A stretch of DNA of 64,000 nt from Coprobacillus sp. (GTDB lineage: Bacteria; Bacillota_I; Bacilli_A; RFN20; CAG-826): positions 1 through 64,000 of the forward strand of contig JAJQAG010000001.1 of the NCBI GenBank assembly GCA_021203905.1, written 5' to 3'. This document shows, piece by piece, positions 1 through 8,025 of this stretch. A program made the position numbers and the translations under genes. Numbering within the stretch: position 1 is the first letter of the stretch; the number at the start of each line of letters is the position of its first letter. The notes beneath the pieces are model-generated. The model did no database searches. It was given only the letters and a program-made list of their open reading frames with translations, and was not told where the DNA came from.

Positions 1-71
1 TATAATTTTATTTTTTTATTTTGTAGTTTTTTGGTTTTTTGCCTTTGGGTCGTGTAAAATTATTTAGGGTA

Positions 72-109
72 TTTTTTTTTTTTTTTATTTTTTTTTTTTT
101 TTTTTTTTT
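72..109. repeat. Long poly-T tracts (T15 and T22) upstream of a surface-protein gene
   Basis: Fifteen T residues (72-86), one A, then twenty-two T residues (88-109). They end about 46 bases before a TATAAT at 156-161, so they could act as an UP-like element. A run this long is prone to slippage in length. No gene is visible in bases 1-202. Confidence 0.7.
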
Positions 110-202
110 CAATAGTGAAAAAAAACATTGCATATATGTAGTTTATATGACAATATATAATTTCCCGATTTAATCGGAAAATAGAGAAAGGTTTTATCAT
201 CA

Positions 203-2737
203 ATGACAAAGGGCGCTATTGTTGGCATCGTTGCCGCAATTATCTCAGGTACAACTGCGATATCTCTTGAGTTCACCTATGATCATCACTATTTTGATGT
301 TGTTCCTGAGAGCAGGAGCGAGACTAGTGATGGTGATTTTAATTTAGAGGGAAGTGGAACCTTTGGTGATTCTTCTTCAAGTGATTCTAATGTCCCTGTA
401 GGGGATGATCCATCTACGGCGGTAAAACCTGATCCTGAACCTGAAATTGTCTACGATAGTGTCTTTACCACTGTCTTACCTAATACCGACAGATTCATCT
501 ATCGAGTGGGTAATGAAAACCCATTCGCTCTTAAATATATCTTTAAAGCCAATGATACATACGAGAATTGTATTATTGATTCTCATGTTTTTATTGATGT
601 CACTCCTTATGAAGGCAATGTAGTGGCCACCACTGATTACACTAACAATAGTGAGAACTGGTTAGAAAGCACCGTGCAATTAACAGGTACTGGTCTTATT
701 AAGATGACTATCTCTACGGATGAACTCAGAGAAGAGGGAACCACTCTTACGTACTCAGTGAGACAACCTCAAAGAGAAACTGTGACGGAGATTATTCCGG
801 AGTATACTCTCTATCTTGAAGTTGAGAATGGTTACAATGTCACTGAGATTAGTGATTTAGGCTCGAGAGAAAGTGGATCAGATATCTTACTCACTGATGT
901 CTACACCGATAGTTGGAATGGTGGCGCTATATCATTTAGAGGAGAAAGCGGACTCTATGGTAATGGGTTTAGCATCACTTGTGATGCTACAAGCCACTAC
1001 GACAATGGATTCATTGAATTATATGATAGTGCGACTCTTGACCATGTCACTATCATTGCTAAAGATCATAACAATGTTTATAACTTCGATTCCAGTGACA
1101 CTTCCAATCAGTTTAATAGTGCAGTGGAAGCGAGAAGTGGAGATGTGAGTATCACCAATAGCTTCATCCAAGGTGGTCGAAGCGCTTTAAGAACTAGAGC
1201 GGACTCTCTCACCCTTAAAGATTCCATTCTCTATGGTGGAGCGTATGCTAACTTACTTATCTCTTCTACCTCCACAGTTATCCTTGATAATGTCACGACC
1301 GCTCAATATGTGACTACGACCACAACAGGAGATACTGGAGTAATGGGACTCGGTGTCTTAATTGAAGCCACTGCCCCTGATTCTACTATCATCCTCCGTA
1401 ATGAATTTAAGCAATATAACTGGATTTCCTATGATGATGCCTCCGCTTATTTCACCTATTCTTATGAACAATTTGGTGGGAATCTCACAGATTTATTTAC
1501 TGAGCACACAGATATTGAAGATTCCGCCAACGAACTCAATACAGGGATTGTGGCGATAGAGTGTAGCTTCACTTTCGATACGAGTGCGCTTACTAGTAAT
1601 GTTGAATATGTCGAATTAGATACTTCCACGAGTGGAAGTAGTTGGCCATATAATTCTCTTTCTGGTTATACAGTCAATGGTCAACACGATGGAGATTTCT
1701 TCCATGACTTTGATCCCAGTCAAGCGGATATCACCGAGTATGGTGTGGTCGCTCCAACATTTAATATGAACCTTACATCTGATGCCAATGATGCGGGCTC
1801 TACCTTCTACTTTAATGAAGATACCCAGTCCGTCTTAGTGACCATCCAAAAAGAAGATGAAGATGGATATACATGGATTCCCGAGCCCACAGCGGTTAAG
1901 AATGGTATCAGCCTTGATGTCTCCGTTACCATTGATGGCGAGGACATCTCTCAAGGTATTACTTTTAAGGGACCAGAAGATCAAGACTACACAGTCCTCT
2001 ATGAATACATAGATCCATATAACTACATCCACAGCGAAAGTGGGGAGGTAGTGAGTTATCCTCTATCCTATGAGAAGACTCTTCATATCTCTGTCCTTAT
2101 TGAATCTGAAACCGTGGGTCACGCACAATTCTCTTATCATAGCAGTAACGGCACAGCCTATCCCACTAAGGTAGTCACCATTAACTACAAGAACTATGTG
2201 ACAATCGATGTTAACGATGAAGGATATACTAGTGGTGATAATGTCTTTGAGTGGCCCATTACCGATGAAGAAACAGGAGAAGTAACGACTCTCTATATTC
2301 CTAGTGGCACCACAGACACAATCAGCGATCTTGTTGGAAAATTAGCAAATAGCTGGTATTGGTACTATTCTCTCTTCTCATCAATCACGATTTCTGATTA
2401 TGCGGATGGTCTTACTACTGGAAATGTTCAAACCTATGATTCATCGATTAGGAGTAATGTAGATCCGTATAATGATGGTGGCACCCTCTTTAGTTGTGGT
2501 GAAGAGACCAAGTTCGATGTCTTAACTCCATCTGATGATTATTGGAGCGGGCCATATAATGGCAGTTCCATTACCTTTACCACTCACTCATCATCTCTCT
2601 ATATTCAGAGTCACGAAAGACAGTACACACAAAGCTATAGTGAGCTTAACTTCAATGGAGAGTTCTCATACACTGATAATGCTGGTCAAATCTACTACTA
2701 CGCGATTAACTACACCAGAACCGCGCACATAGTCTAA
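203..2737 (+). CDS. Large secreted or surface protein with beta-helix-like repeats
   Basis: 844 residues. A hydrophobic stretch at about residues 4-21 looks like a signal peptide or membrane anchor. It is followed by an acidic, Ser/Thr-rich linker and a very long Asp/Ser/Thr/Tyr-rich body almost without Cys. Residues about 230-380 contain short alternating turns (for example VSITNSFIQGG and SLTLKDSILYGG) typical of right-handed parallel beta-helix folds in adhesins and polysaccharide-active proteins. No LPxTG sorting motif is present at the C-terminus. The start follows AAAGG at 10-11 bases, downstream of a TATAAT at 156-161 and a small hairpin at 161-181. It stands alone and is convergent with the next gene. 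An exported protein is well supported; the specific function is unknown. Confidence 0.75.
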   Translation: MTKGAIVGIVAAIISGTTAISLEFTYDHHYFDVVPESRSETSDGDFNLEGSGTFGDSSSSDSNVPVGDDPSTAVKPDPEPEIVYDSVFTTVLPNTDRFIYRVGNENPFALKYIFKANDTYENCIIDSHVFIDVTPYEGNVVATTDYTNNSENWLESTVQLTGTGLIKMTISTDELREEGTTLTYSVRQPQRETVTEIIPEYTLYLEVENGYNVTEISDLGSRESGSDILLTDVYTDSWNGGAISFRGESGLYGNGFSITCDATSHYDNGFIELYDSATLDHVTIIAKDHNNVYNFDSSDTSNQFNSAVEARSGDVSITNSFIQGGRSALRTRADSLTLKDSILYGGAYANLLISSTSTVILDNVTTAQYVTTTTTGDTGVMGLGVLIEATAPDSTIILRNEFKQYNWISYDDASAYFTYSYEQFGGNLTDLFTEHTDIEDSANELNTGIVAIECSFTFDTSALTSNVEYVELDTSTSGSSWPYNSLSGYTVNGQHDGDFFHDFDPSQADITEYGVVAPTFNMNLTSDANDAGSTFYFNEDTQSVLVTIQKEDEDGYTWIPEPTAVKNGISLDVSVTIDGEDISQGITFKGPEDQDYTVLYEYIDPYNYIHSESGEVVSYPLSYEKTLHISVLIESETVGHAQFSYHSSNGTAYPTKVVTINYKNYVTIDVNDEGYTSGDNVFEWPITDEETGEVTTLYIPSGTTDTISDLVGKLANSWYWYYSLFSSITISDYADGLTTGNVQTYDSSIRSNVDPYNDGGTLFSCGEETKFDVLTPSDDYWSGPYNGSSITFTTHSSSLYIQSHERQYTQSYSELNFNGEFSYTDNAGQIYYYAINYTRTAHIV

Positions 2738-2759
2738 TTTATCTATTTAATATAAAATA

Positions 2760-3197
2760 CTATTCACTAATGTTATCGTCGTTATCAAAGATCTTTTCGA
2801 TGTCTTCTTTTGAGAGAGAAGACATAATCGAACGGCGAGTGATAATACCGATAAACATGTTTCTATCATCGACGACTGGGACAAAGTTTTGTTTTGCCAT
2901 TAAAGACATGACATCATCAGGAGTGGCGTCAATCTTGACGGACTTCACATCTCTTTCAAGAGGAACATTAGAAACAAGTTCACTCTCGATAAGTTTCATA
3001 TCGAGTTTCTCATTCTTAATATAAAAAAGGAGATCTGCGGTGGATATCACCCCAAGATACTCCCCAGTCTCTGATAAAATGGGAACCGCTAAATAGTGGT
3101 GGAACTCCATCTTCTCAATAGCTTGTCTAATGGTGGATGTATTATCAATAAAACCAACGTCTTTCTTTGGAGTTAAATAAAACAATATACTTGTCAT
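2760..3197 (-). CDS. Tandem CBS-domain protein, possible c-di-AMP receptor (DarB/CbpB-like)
   Basis: 145 residues consisting of two CBS domains (about 5-60 and 75-135), ending with a typical second-domain strand IGIITRRSIM. I start it at the ATG at 3197 because AGGTAGAG lies just upstream; an earlier in-frame codon exists at 3227. It lies directly behind deoD, 10 bases after its stop, so the two are co-transcribed. Small two-CBS proteins such as Bacillus DarB and Listeria CbpB bind c-di-AMP, and the c-di-AMP synthase cdaA lies divergently less than 1 kb away. A receptor role is inference; adenosine nucleotides are another possible ligand. Confidence 0.8.
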   Translation of the reverse strand: MTSILFYLTPKKDVGFIDNTSTIRQAIEKMEFHHYLAVPILSETGEYLGVISTADLLFYIKNEKLDMKLIESELVSNVPLERDVKSVKIDATPDDVMSLMAKQNFVPVVDDRNMFIGIITRRSIMSSLSKEDIEKIFDNDDNISE

Positions 3198-3207
3198 AAT
3201 CTCTACC

Positions 3208-3924
3208 TTAGGCGTATTTCTCTGCAAGGGTAATTGCAGCGTCTATCATCTTGCCAAGGCCGAGTTGTCTCTCTTCTGTGGATGCCTTCTCGCCCTTATT
3301 AACAAAATGATCCGTGACTGTTAAAAGGGTTAATGCTCTTTTTTTAAGAGTAGCAGCATTAACATATAAAGCATATGATTCCATCTCCACTCCTAAGACA
3401 CCTAACTTGACCCATTTCTTATAGTACTCTGGATCAGTATCATAGAAGACATCCGCGCTAAGGATATTTCCAGCATGGTAGGGAATCTTTTTCTCTTCAA
3501 GAATCTTTGTGGCCTCCACAGCGAGTTGGAAGTCACATCCAGCGGAGTATTGAGGGACCTCATATTGATAAGCATAGTTACTATCTGTGGACGCAGTAGT
3601 GCAGACTAAAACATCAAATAAATTGATGTTTTGCTGATACGCTCCACAAGTCCCAACACGGATTATGGTCTCCACTCCAAATTCTGTATATAGTTCATGT
3701 GAATATATTCCAATAGATGGCATCCCCATTCCTGACGCCATCACAGAAATTCTTTTTCCGTTTTTTGTCATGCCTGTATAGGCATAGTTTCCACGGACCT
3801 CATTTACGACTTTAACATCACTTAAATAAGTGTCCGCGATCCATTTTGCTCTAAGAGGATCTCCTGGCATAAGGACAACTTTACTAAAATCGCCTTTATT
3901 TGCGTTGATGTGTGGTGTGGCCAT
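3208..3924 (-). CDS. deoD: Purine nucleoside phosphorylase, DeoD type
   Basis: 238 residues, the normal length for the hexameric DeoD family, which phosphorolyses purine (deoxy)ribonucleosides to free base and (deoxy)ribose-1-phosphate. The N-terminal MATPHINANKGDFSKVVLMP and phosphate-site GDPLRAKWIA are characteristic, and GVEMESYALY is the nucleoside-binding EMES motif. GAGGAGG sits 7-8 bases before the ATG. It heads a two-gene minus-strand operon with the CBS-domain gene and is divergent from cdaA. With the adenosine deaminase at 52.4 kb it forms a purine salvage route. Confidence 0.95.
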   Translation of the reverse strand: MATPHINANKGDFSKVVLMPGDPLRAKWIADTYLSDVKVVNEVRGNYAYTGMTKNGKRISVMASGMGMPSIGIYSHELYTEFGVETIIRVGTCGAYQQNINLFDVLVCTTASTDSNYAYQYEVPQYSAGCDFQLAVEATKILEEKKIPYHAGNILSADVFYDTDPEYYKKWVKLGVLGVEMESYALYVNAATLKKRALTLLTVTDHFVNKGEKASTEERQLGLGKMIDAAITLAEKYA

Positions 3925-4016
3925 AACTAACCTCCTCTAACTTTATATATTTTAATATATAGTCTCTCTCTTTTCAATTATTCGCCCCCTAGGGAGGAAA
4001 ATAAACCGCCCCAATC

Positions 4017-4035
4017 AGTGATAATATTTATCACT
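4017..4035. promoter_or_regulatory. Perfect palindrome over the cdaA -10 region, candidate operator
   Basis: AGTGATAATATTTATCACT, arms of 8 bases around TAT. It contains GATAAT (4020-4025), a plausible -10 element for cdaA, in the gap between divergent deoD and cdaA. A regulator site is inferred. Confidence 0.4.
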
Positions 4036-4088
4036 CGTTGAATATAAACTCTCCTTTTGGTATGATAAATACACAAGGCAGAAAAAAG

Positions 4089-4874
4089 ATGAATTGGGAT
4101 TTTATTTGGAATGCTTTACCTACTTGGGCTTGGATCGTTTCTCTCGTAGCGATTTTAGTTGTCTTTGCCTTTGTTTATTACTCATTTATTCGAGTATTAA
4201 ATAGAAAGAGACCTCTTGTTATTTCCTCTGTGGTTTTTGTTTTGGTTGCCCTCTCCTTCTTGTTTAATCTCATGTATGTCTTTGTCACTATTGTGGCATT
4301 CTATGTTGTTTATATTCTCTTCTTATTGTACACAAATGTAGGAGACTTCCGTCGCTTCTTTGCTAACCCCTTTAAAACCTCTGGTGTCAGAGGAACGCAT
4401 GGAGTGGCAAGACTTATTGATCGAGAAGCTCTTTATGAAGAGATAGATAAAGCGGTAAAAAGCCTTTCTAGTAGCAAAACCGGTGCGATTATTACTTTTG
4501 AGAGAAATACTAGTCTTAGTGATGTCATGAAAAATGGGGTTCCTGTAAATGCTCCAGTGAGTAGTGATTTACTTCTTACCATCTTCTATCCTGGCACCCG
4601 TCTCCACGATGGAGCGGTTGTCATCCACGACGATGAAATCGTCGCGGCCTCTGTTTTCTATACATTATCCACTCGTCCTTTTGCGGTTAAATATGGTTCT
4701 CGTCATCGAGCGGCGATTGGTATTAGTGAGATTAGTGACGCTGTGACTGTGGTGGTTAGTGAAGAAACCGGGAGAATCTCTATTGCGGCTAATGGTCAAT
4801 TAGATCTTGTCAGCAGTGAGAATTTCCTTAATGTCTTTACTAATTATATGGCCGCTGAAACAACACAAAATTAG
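4089..4874 (+). CDS. cdaA: Diadenylate cyclase CdaA (c-di-AMP synthase)
   Basis: 261 residues from the ATG at 4089, preceded by AAGG at about 10 bases; a TTG at 4038 is possible but less likely. Three membrane helices (about 10-75) precede the DAC catalytic domain. The active-site motifs RLHDGAVVI and RHRAAIG are both intact, so it should condense two ATP into c-di-AMP at the membrane. c-di-AMP controls potassium and osmotic homeostasis in Firmicutes. The usual partners cdaR and glmM are not adjacent: the gene is followed by a short hairpin and a convergent membrane gene. Confidence 0.95.
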   Translation: MNWDFIWNALPTWAWIVSLVAILVVFAFVYYSFIRVLNRKRPLVISSVVFVLVALSFLFNLMYVFVTIVAFYVVYILFLLYTNVGDFRRFFANPFKTSGVRGTHGVARLIDREALYEEIDKAVKSLSSSKTGAIITFERNTSLSDVMKNGVPVNAPVSSDLLLTIFYPGTRLHDGAVVIHDDEIVAASVFYTLSTRPFAVKYGSRHRAAIGISEISDAVTVVVSEETGRISIAANGQLDLVSSENFLNVFTNYMAAETTQN

Positions 4875-4893
4875 CAATTAAATTGCCTTTTTA
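4874..4893 (+). terminator. Short hairpin terminator after cdaA
   Basis: GCAATT/AATTGC stem with a one-base loop followed by CTTTTT, overlapping the cdaA stop codon. Weak but well placed. Confidence 0.5.
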
Positions 4894-4914
4894 CCTAGAT
4901 TTTAAAAATTTGTA

Positions 4915-5358
4915 TTAAACATTTGTGGAGGCTCTCTCCACTTTTATATACTCTAAACCAATCTCTTGGAAAGCCTCTCTAAACAGCTGGTCATCAAGGT
5001 CATCATTGTTATTGACGACATCCATGAGTTTGTCGAATACCTTAATCGCGGTATAGTGGTATTTCGCGACATCTGCGATACGATAATATAGGTTAATAAC
5101 ATTTCCATTATTTAAGTGAAATGTTTGGACTTGAATATCGGTTTTATACCAGGCTCGACGATGGTAGACGAGGGGCATAAAATAGTACCATCCTGGTTCA
5201 AGGGTTTTATAGTATTCATTGTATTTTTCAATGATGTAGATTCTTCCTTTTCTCACATGATAAATTCCTGTGGAGAAAAATATTGCTAATCCCACGACAA
5301 TAGCGATAGCAAGAACAATTAAGAACCAACCGATAAAGCCCATGTAAATCGTAATCAT
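4915..5358 (-). CDS. Small membrane-anchored SPFH/band-7-like protein
   Basis: 147 residues. One N-terminal membrane helix (about 7-28) is followed by a segment resembling the start of stomatin/prohibitin (SPFH) proteins: V-x-x-G, then LEPGWYYFMPLV, then a beta-rich stretch ending in YYRIADVAKYHY. Typical SPFH proteins have 250-400 residues with a coiled-coil tail; here the protein stops soon after the domain core. The start at 5358 is supported by a TACAAT box ending 7 bases upstream and no Shine-Dalgarno (leaderless). The family is an inference from sequence pattern only. Confidence 0.6.
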   Translation of the reverse strand: MITIYMGFIGWFLIVLAIAIVVGLAIFFSTGIYHVRKGRIYIIEKYNEYYKTLEPGWYYFMPLVYHRRAWYKTDIQVQTFHLNNGNVINLYYRIADVAKYHYTAIKVFDKLMDVVNNNDDLDDQLFREAFQEIGLEYIKVERASTNV

Positions 5359-5365
5359 AAGATAT

Positions 5366-5371
5366 ATTGTA
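5366..5371 (-). promoter_or_regulatory. -10 box of leaderless promoter for the gene starting at 5358
   Basis: TACAAT read on the minus strand, followed by 7 bases and the ATG. No ribosome-binding site lies between. Confidence 0.6.
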
Positions 5372-5381
5372 TCTTAAAATA

Positions 5382-5400
5382 TTTCACAAGCAATGTGAAA
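5382..5400. promoter_or_regulatory. Inverted repeat between divergent leaderless genes
   Basis: TTTCACA and TGTGAAA arms (7 bases, perfect) around AGCAA. It overlaps a TTCACA -35 element (5383-5388) of the plus-strand promoter and sits at the -35 zone of the minus-strand one, so one regulator could control both genes. Confidence 0.45.
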
Positions 5401-5406
5401 CAAGTT

Positions 5407-5412
5407 TAAAAT
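5407..5412 (+). promoter_or_regulatory. -10 box of leaderless promoter for the Nudix gene
   Basis: TAAAAT, 18 bases after TTCACA and 6 bases before the ATG at 5419; no Shine-Dalgarno. Confidence 0.65.
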
Positions 5413-5418
5413 GAGTTT

Positions 5419-6024
5419 ATGGACTCTAAAGAAGTTTATGACTACATTATTAAAATTCAATCTATTGCCAAGATTGGTTTAGTGTGTTCTAAAGACCCCT
5501 ATGCTTTGACAAATTATCAAGAGATTAACGATCTATCTAGAGAATTTTTAGAGAAGTTTCAAGATGTCAAACTTGAGCGCAACAACTACTTTGAAAGAGA
5601 TGTCTATCCCACTCCTAATGTCAGTGTCAGAGTGGTTATCCCTAACAAAGAGAGAAATAAAGTTTTAATGGTGAGAGAAGCCAACACCCAGACTTATTCT
5701 CTTCCTGGTGGTTGGAGTGATTTATATAATGCTCCTAGTGAGACCGCTCATCTCGAATGTGAGCAAGAAGCGGGGGCCACGATTAAGATTAAGAGATTAG
5801 TGGGAGTGTGTAACCGCACTCCATTTAAGAAACCAACCTCCGTTCCTGAATATGTCATTATCTTTGAAGCGGAACTCGTTGGAGATCTTCATGAACACGA
5901 ATATGAGACAGACGAAGTGAAGTGGATTGATGTGGATAACATCCCCGTCTCTCATAAGGTGAGCGAAGAAGAGATTAAGAGGTTTATTAAAGCCACATTA
6001 AGTGGTGAGACAATATATGACTAG
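5419..6024 (+). CDS. Nudix hydrolase with an N-terminal helical domain and a degenerate Nudix box
   Basis: 201 residues. Residues 1-60 match the helical N-terminal extension (Nudix_N type) seen in ADP-ribose or nucleoside-diphosphate-sugar pyrophosphatases of Firmicutes; the Nudix fold follows. The Nudix box at about 97-119 starts normally (LPGGWSD, then SETA), but the usual REVxEExG reads LECEQEAG, so the conserved Arg is Leu and one of the two adjacent metal-ligand Glu is Gln. Activity may be altered or weak. The gene has its own leaderless promoter and ends at an inverted repeat that separates it from the next gene. Confidence 0.85.
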   Translation: MDSKEVYDYIIKIQSIAKIGLVCSKDPYALTNYQEINDLSREFLEKFQDVKLERNNYFERDVYPTPNVSVRVVIPNKERNKVLMVREANTQTYSLPGGWSDLYNAPSETAHLECEQEAGATIKIKRLVGVCNRTPFKKPTSVPEYVIIFEAELVGDLHEHEYETDEVKWIDVDNIPVSHKVSEEEIKRFIKATLSGETIYD

Positions 6025-6044
6025 TCTTGTAGTATCAAGACTAG
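6021..6044. promoter_or_regulatory. Inverted repeat between the Nudix gene and the next gene
   Basis: CTAGTCTTG and CAAGACTAG arms (9 bases, perfect) with a 6-base loop, overlapping the Nudix stop. It is followed by A residues rather than T, so it is not a classical terminator for the plus strand. It lies where the -35 of the next promoter should be, suggesting an operator. Confidence 0.45.
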
Positions 6045-6052
6045 AAAAAGTG

Positions 6053-6058
6053 TATCAT
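6053..6058 (+). promoter_or_regulatory. -10 box of leaderless promoter for the gene at 6066
   Basis: TATCAT, 7 bases before the ATG; no Shine-Dalgarno. Confidence 0.55.
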
Positions 6059-6065
6059 ACTAAAT

Positions 6066-6707
6066 ATGAATGTTTTCTTAAGCACCCTTCAAAATACCTT
6101 TATTATCATCTCCGCTGTGATTGTGGGGATTCTTATTATCTCCCTCGTTGTGGTTTTAGTGAGAAGAAGTGTGACAGAAAAAAGATATCACGAACTCTAC
6201 TATCAAAGAATCTATAAGACCGCCTTATATAAAGACTACTATCTCATCAATAATTTCACCTATTTATCCGATGATTCTTTATATGTGACCATTAATCATA
6301 TCCTCTTTGGAGATAAATGTATTTATCTCATTCTCGATATGTATTATTATGGAGACTTGTATGGCACAGAAGACGACCTCTCTCTAATTTTAGTGCCACA
6401 CAATCAGAAAAAGTGCTATACTGAAAACCCGTTAGGTTTAATATCCAAATATTTAGAGGATATTAAACGCACTATGGGTCTCGATGACATCAATATGAGA
6501 GGTTTAGTGGTCGTCAATAATGACTGCTACTCAGAAGTCACTGATACTCATCCCGAACTTGATATTGTTAGGGTGAGGCGACTAAAGAAGTATGTTGATT
6601 CCATCGAGAAGGATGAGAGTATCCCTAAGATTGATAGCACACAATTAAAAAACATCGTGGATAAATTTGATGCCACGAATATCAAGAAGGAGCAAACGAA
6701 TGGCTGA
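6066..6707 (+). CDS. Membrane-anchored protein with a NERD-like domain
   Basis: 213 residues. One N-terminal membrane helix (about 9-33). The segment around 77-110 (HILFGDKCIYLILDMYYYG followed by GT) resembles the strand pattern of nuclease-related NERD domains (HVLIGPKGIYVIEVKNYKG in typical members), but the acidic and Lys catalytic residues are not clearly conserved. Its stop overlaps the start of the next membrane gene by 8 bases, so the two are translationally coupled. Domain assignment is tentative. Confidence 0.6.
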   Translation: MNVFLSTLQNTFIIISAVIVGILIISLVVVLVRRSVTEKRYHELYYQRIYKTALYKDYYLINNFTYLSDDSLYVTINHILFGDKCIYLILDMYYYGDLYGTEDDLSLILVPHNQKKCYTENPLGLISKYLEDIKRTMGLDDINMRGLVVVNNDCYSEVTDTHPELDIVRVRRLKKYVDSIEKDESIPKIDSTQLKNIVDKFDATNIKKEQTNG

Positions 6708-7860
6708 CGAAAACGACAACATTATCGATAACGATCAAGGTCCTACAAGAGGTGGCATTTGGCCACGCGCTCGAGAAATCTTGAGAAGTCAATGGATGGT
6801 GGGAATTGTTCTTGCCTTCATTTTTGCGATTGTCTGCGCTGCCGTTTTTTTGATTGGAGCAATTACTAACTGGACCTTCTGGTTTATCTTCCTTTGTATT
6901 CCTCTCATCATGCTTCCAACATTCTTTGCTTGCCTGTCAACCTTCTTTAGTGTCTTTATGAATGGTAATCAATTGAAAGCGGGTTCCTTCTTTGGATCCT
7001 TTGGTTCTTTCTTTACTCGTAAATATCGAAGTAGTTTTCACTTCTGGAGAAGTTTACTTTGGTTTATCCTTTTCTATCTAGTGGGTTCTATTCTTATGTA
7101 TCTTATTGCCATGCTTGTTTGCTCTTCCCTTGATAGTGGTGTGTACGATGCCATGATTACTAGTGTGAGTAATAGTAGTGCAGCGACATGGAGTGAACTT
7201 AAAGCGGAGATTGGAGATGAGCAATATAACATGTACATGTTATATCTTGCTATTCAAGGGTTGGGCACAATGATTATTGGTGTCCTTGCTTTCTTATATA
7301 ACATTTGTAAGAATTCACTTTCTGTTTTCTATAACATTACCCATCCACAGGTTGCTCCCCAAACAGTCTTTACTCTGACATCCTTTACGATGAGACAATC
7401 TCGTGGGAAGTATCGTAGTGACTTGTGGAAACTCGTTGGACCTTTCTTACTAGTCTTTTTAGCGGGCTACCTCTTAGTCTCTATTCTTCTTACTCTCTAT
7501 GTTCCATATTTTGAGGGCTACTACTATGTTCCCGCTTTCATCGGTTTAGCCGCTGGCTTTGTCGCTCTGATTTTCTATATGCCTTTCTATTTTTCCGGAT
7601 CCGTATCTTTCTTTGAAAAGTGGAAAGACCAATATGACAAATCTGGAGTGGATTATAACCAGATGATGTATGAGAGAGCTACATATCAAGCTCGCATGGC
7701 TGAAGAGCAGAGAAGAAATATGGAAGAGCAGATGCGCCGCAATGGTGAATTTAGGGATCAAGATGATCATAACAACGATAGTGATAATGACTATGGTGGC
7801 TTTGATGGCGGGTATAATAACCCCGATGATGATTATCGTGATCCAGGAGATGACGCATAA
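6700..7860 (+). CDS. Polytopic membrane protein with an acidic Asn/Asp-rich tail
   Basis: 386 residues from the ATG at 6700, which has AAGGAG 8-9 bases upstream. About six membrane helices (roughly 32-56, 58-85, 115-145, 175-205, 250-275, 280-305). The C-terminal 60 residues are disordered, with Arg/Glu-rich then Asp/Asn/Gly/Tyr-rich composition. It forms a pair with the upstream NERD-like membrane protein. I do not recognise the family. Confidence 0.75.
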   Translation: MADENDNIIDNDQGPTRGGIWPRAREILRSQWMVGIVLAFIFAIVCAAVFLIGAITNWTFWFIFLCIPLIMLPTFFACLSTFFSVFMNGNQLKAGSFFGSFGSFFTRKYRSSFHFWRSLLWFILFYLVGSILMYLIAMLVCSSLDSGVYDAMITSVSNSSAATWSELKAEIGDEQYNMYMLYLAIQGLGTMIIGVLAFLYNICKNSLSVFYNITHPQVAPQTVFTLTSFTMRQSRGKYRSDLWKLVGPFLLVFLAGYLLVSILLTLYVPYFEGYYYVPAFIGLAAGFVALIFYMPFYFSGSVSFFEKWKDQYDKSGVDYNQMMYERATYQARMAEEQRRNMEEQMRRNGEFRDQDDHNNDSDNDYGGFDGGYNNPDDDYRDPGDDA

Positions 7861-7886
7861 AAAAAGAGATACTCTGTATCTCTTTA
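7858..7886. terminator. Bidirectional terminator between membrane gene and tRNA-Gly
   Basis: AAAGAGATAC/GTATCTCTTT stem with a TCT loop. The T-run is short on the plus strand and strong (seven T) on the minus strand, serving the tRNA-Gly as well. Confidence 0.8.
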
Positions 7887-7894
7887 TAAACAGC

Positions 7895-7968
7895 TGGAGC
7901 AAGTGACGGGAATCGGACCCGCATAACTACCTTGGCAAGGTAGTGTTCTACCACTGAACTACACCTGC
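7895..7968 (-). tRNA. tRNA-Gly(GCC)
   Basis: 74 bases including an encoded CCA. Acceptor GCAGGTG/CACTTGC, anticodon loop TTGCCAA giving GCC, and a standard T-loop. Confidence 0.95.
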
Positions 7969-8025
7969 AATTAGTATTGTTATTATAGCAAATAAGGAAA
8001 ATTAAGCAATAGGGAAAAGAGACAT

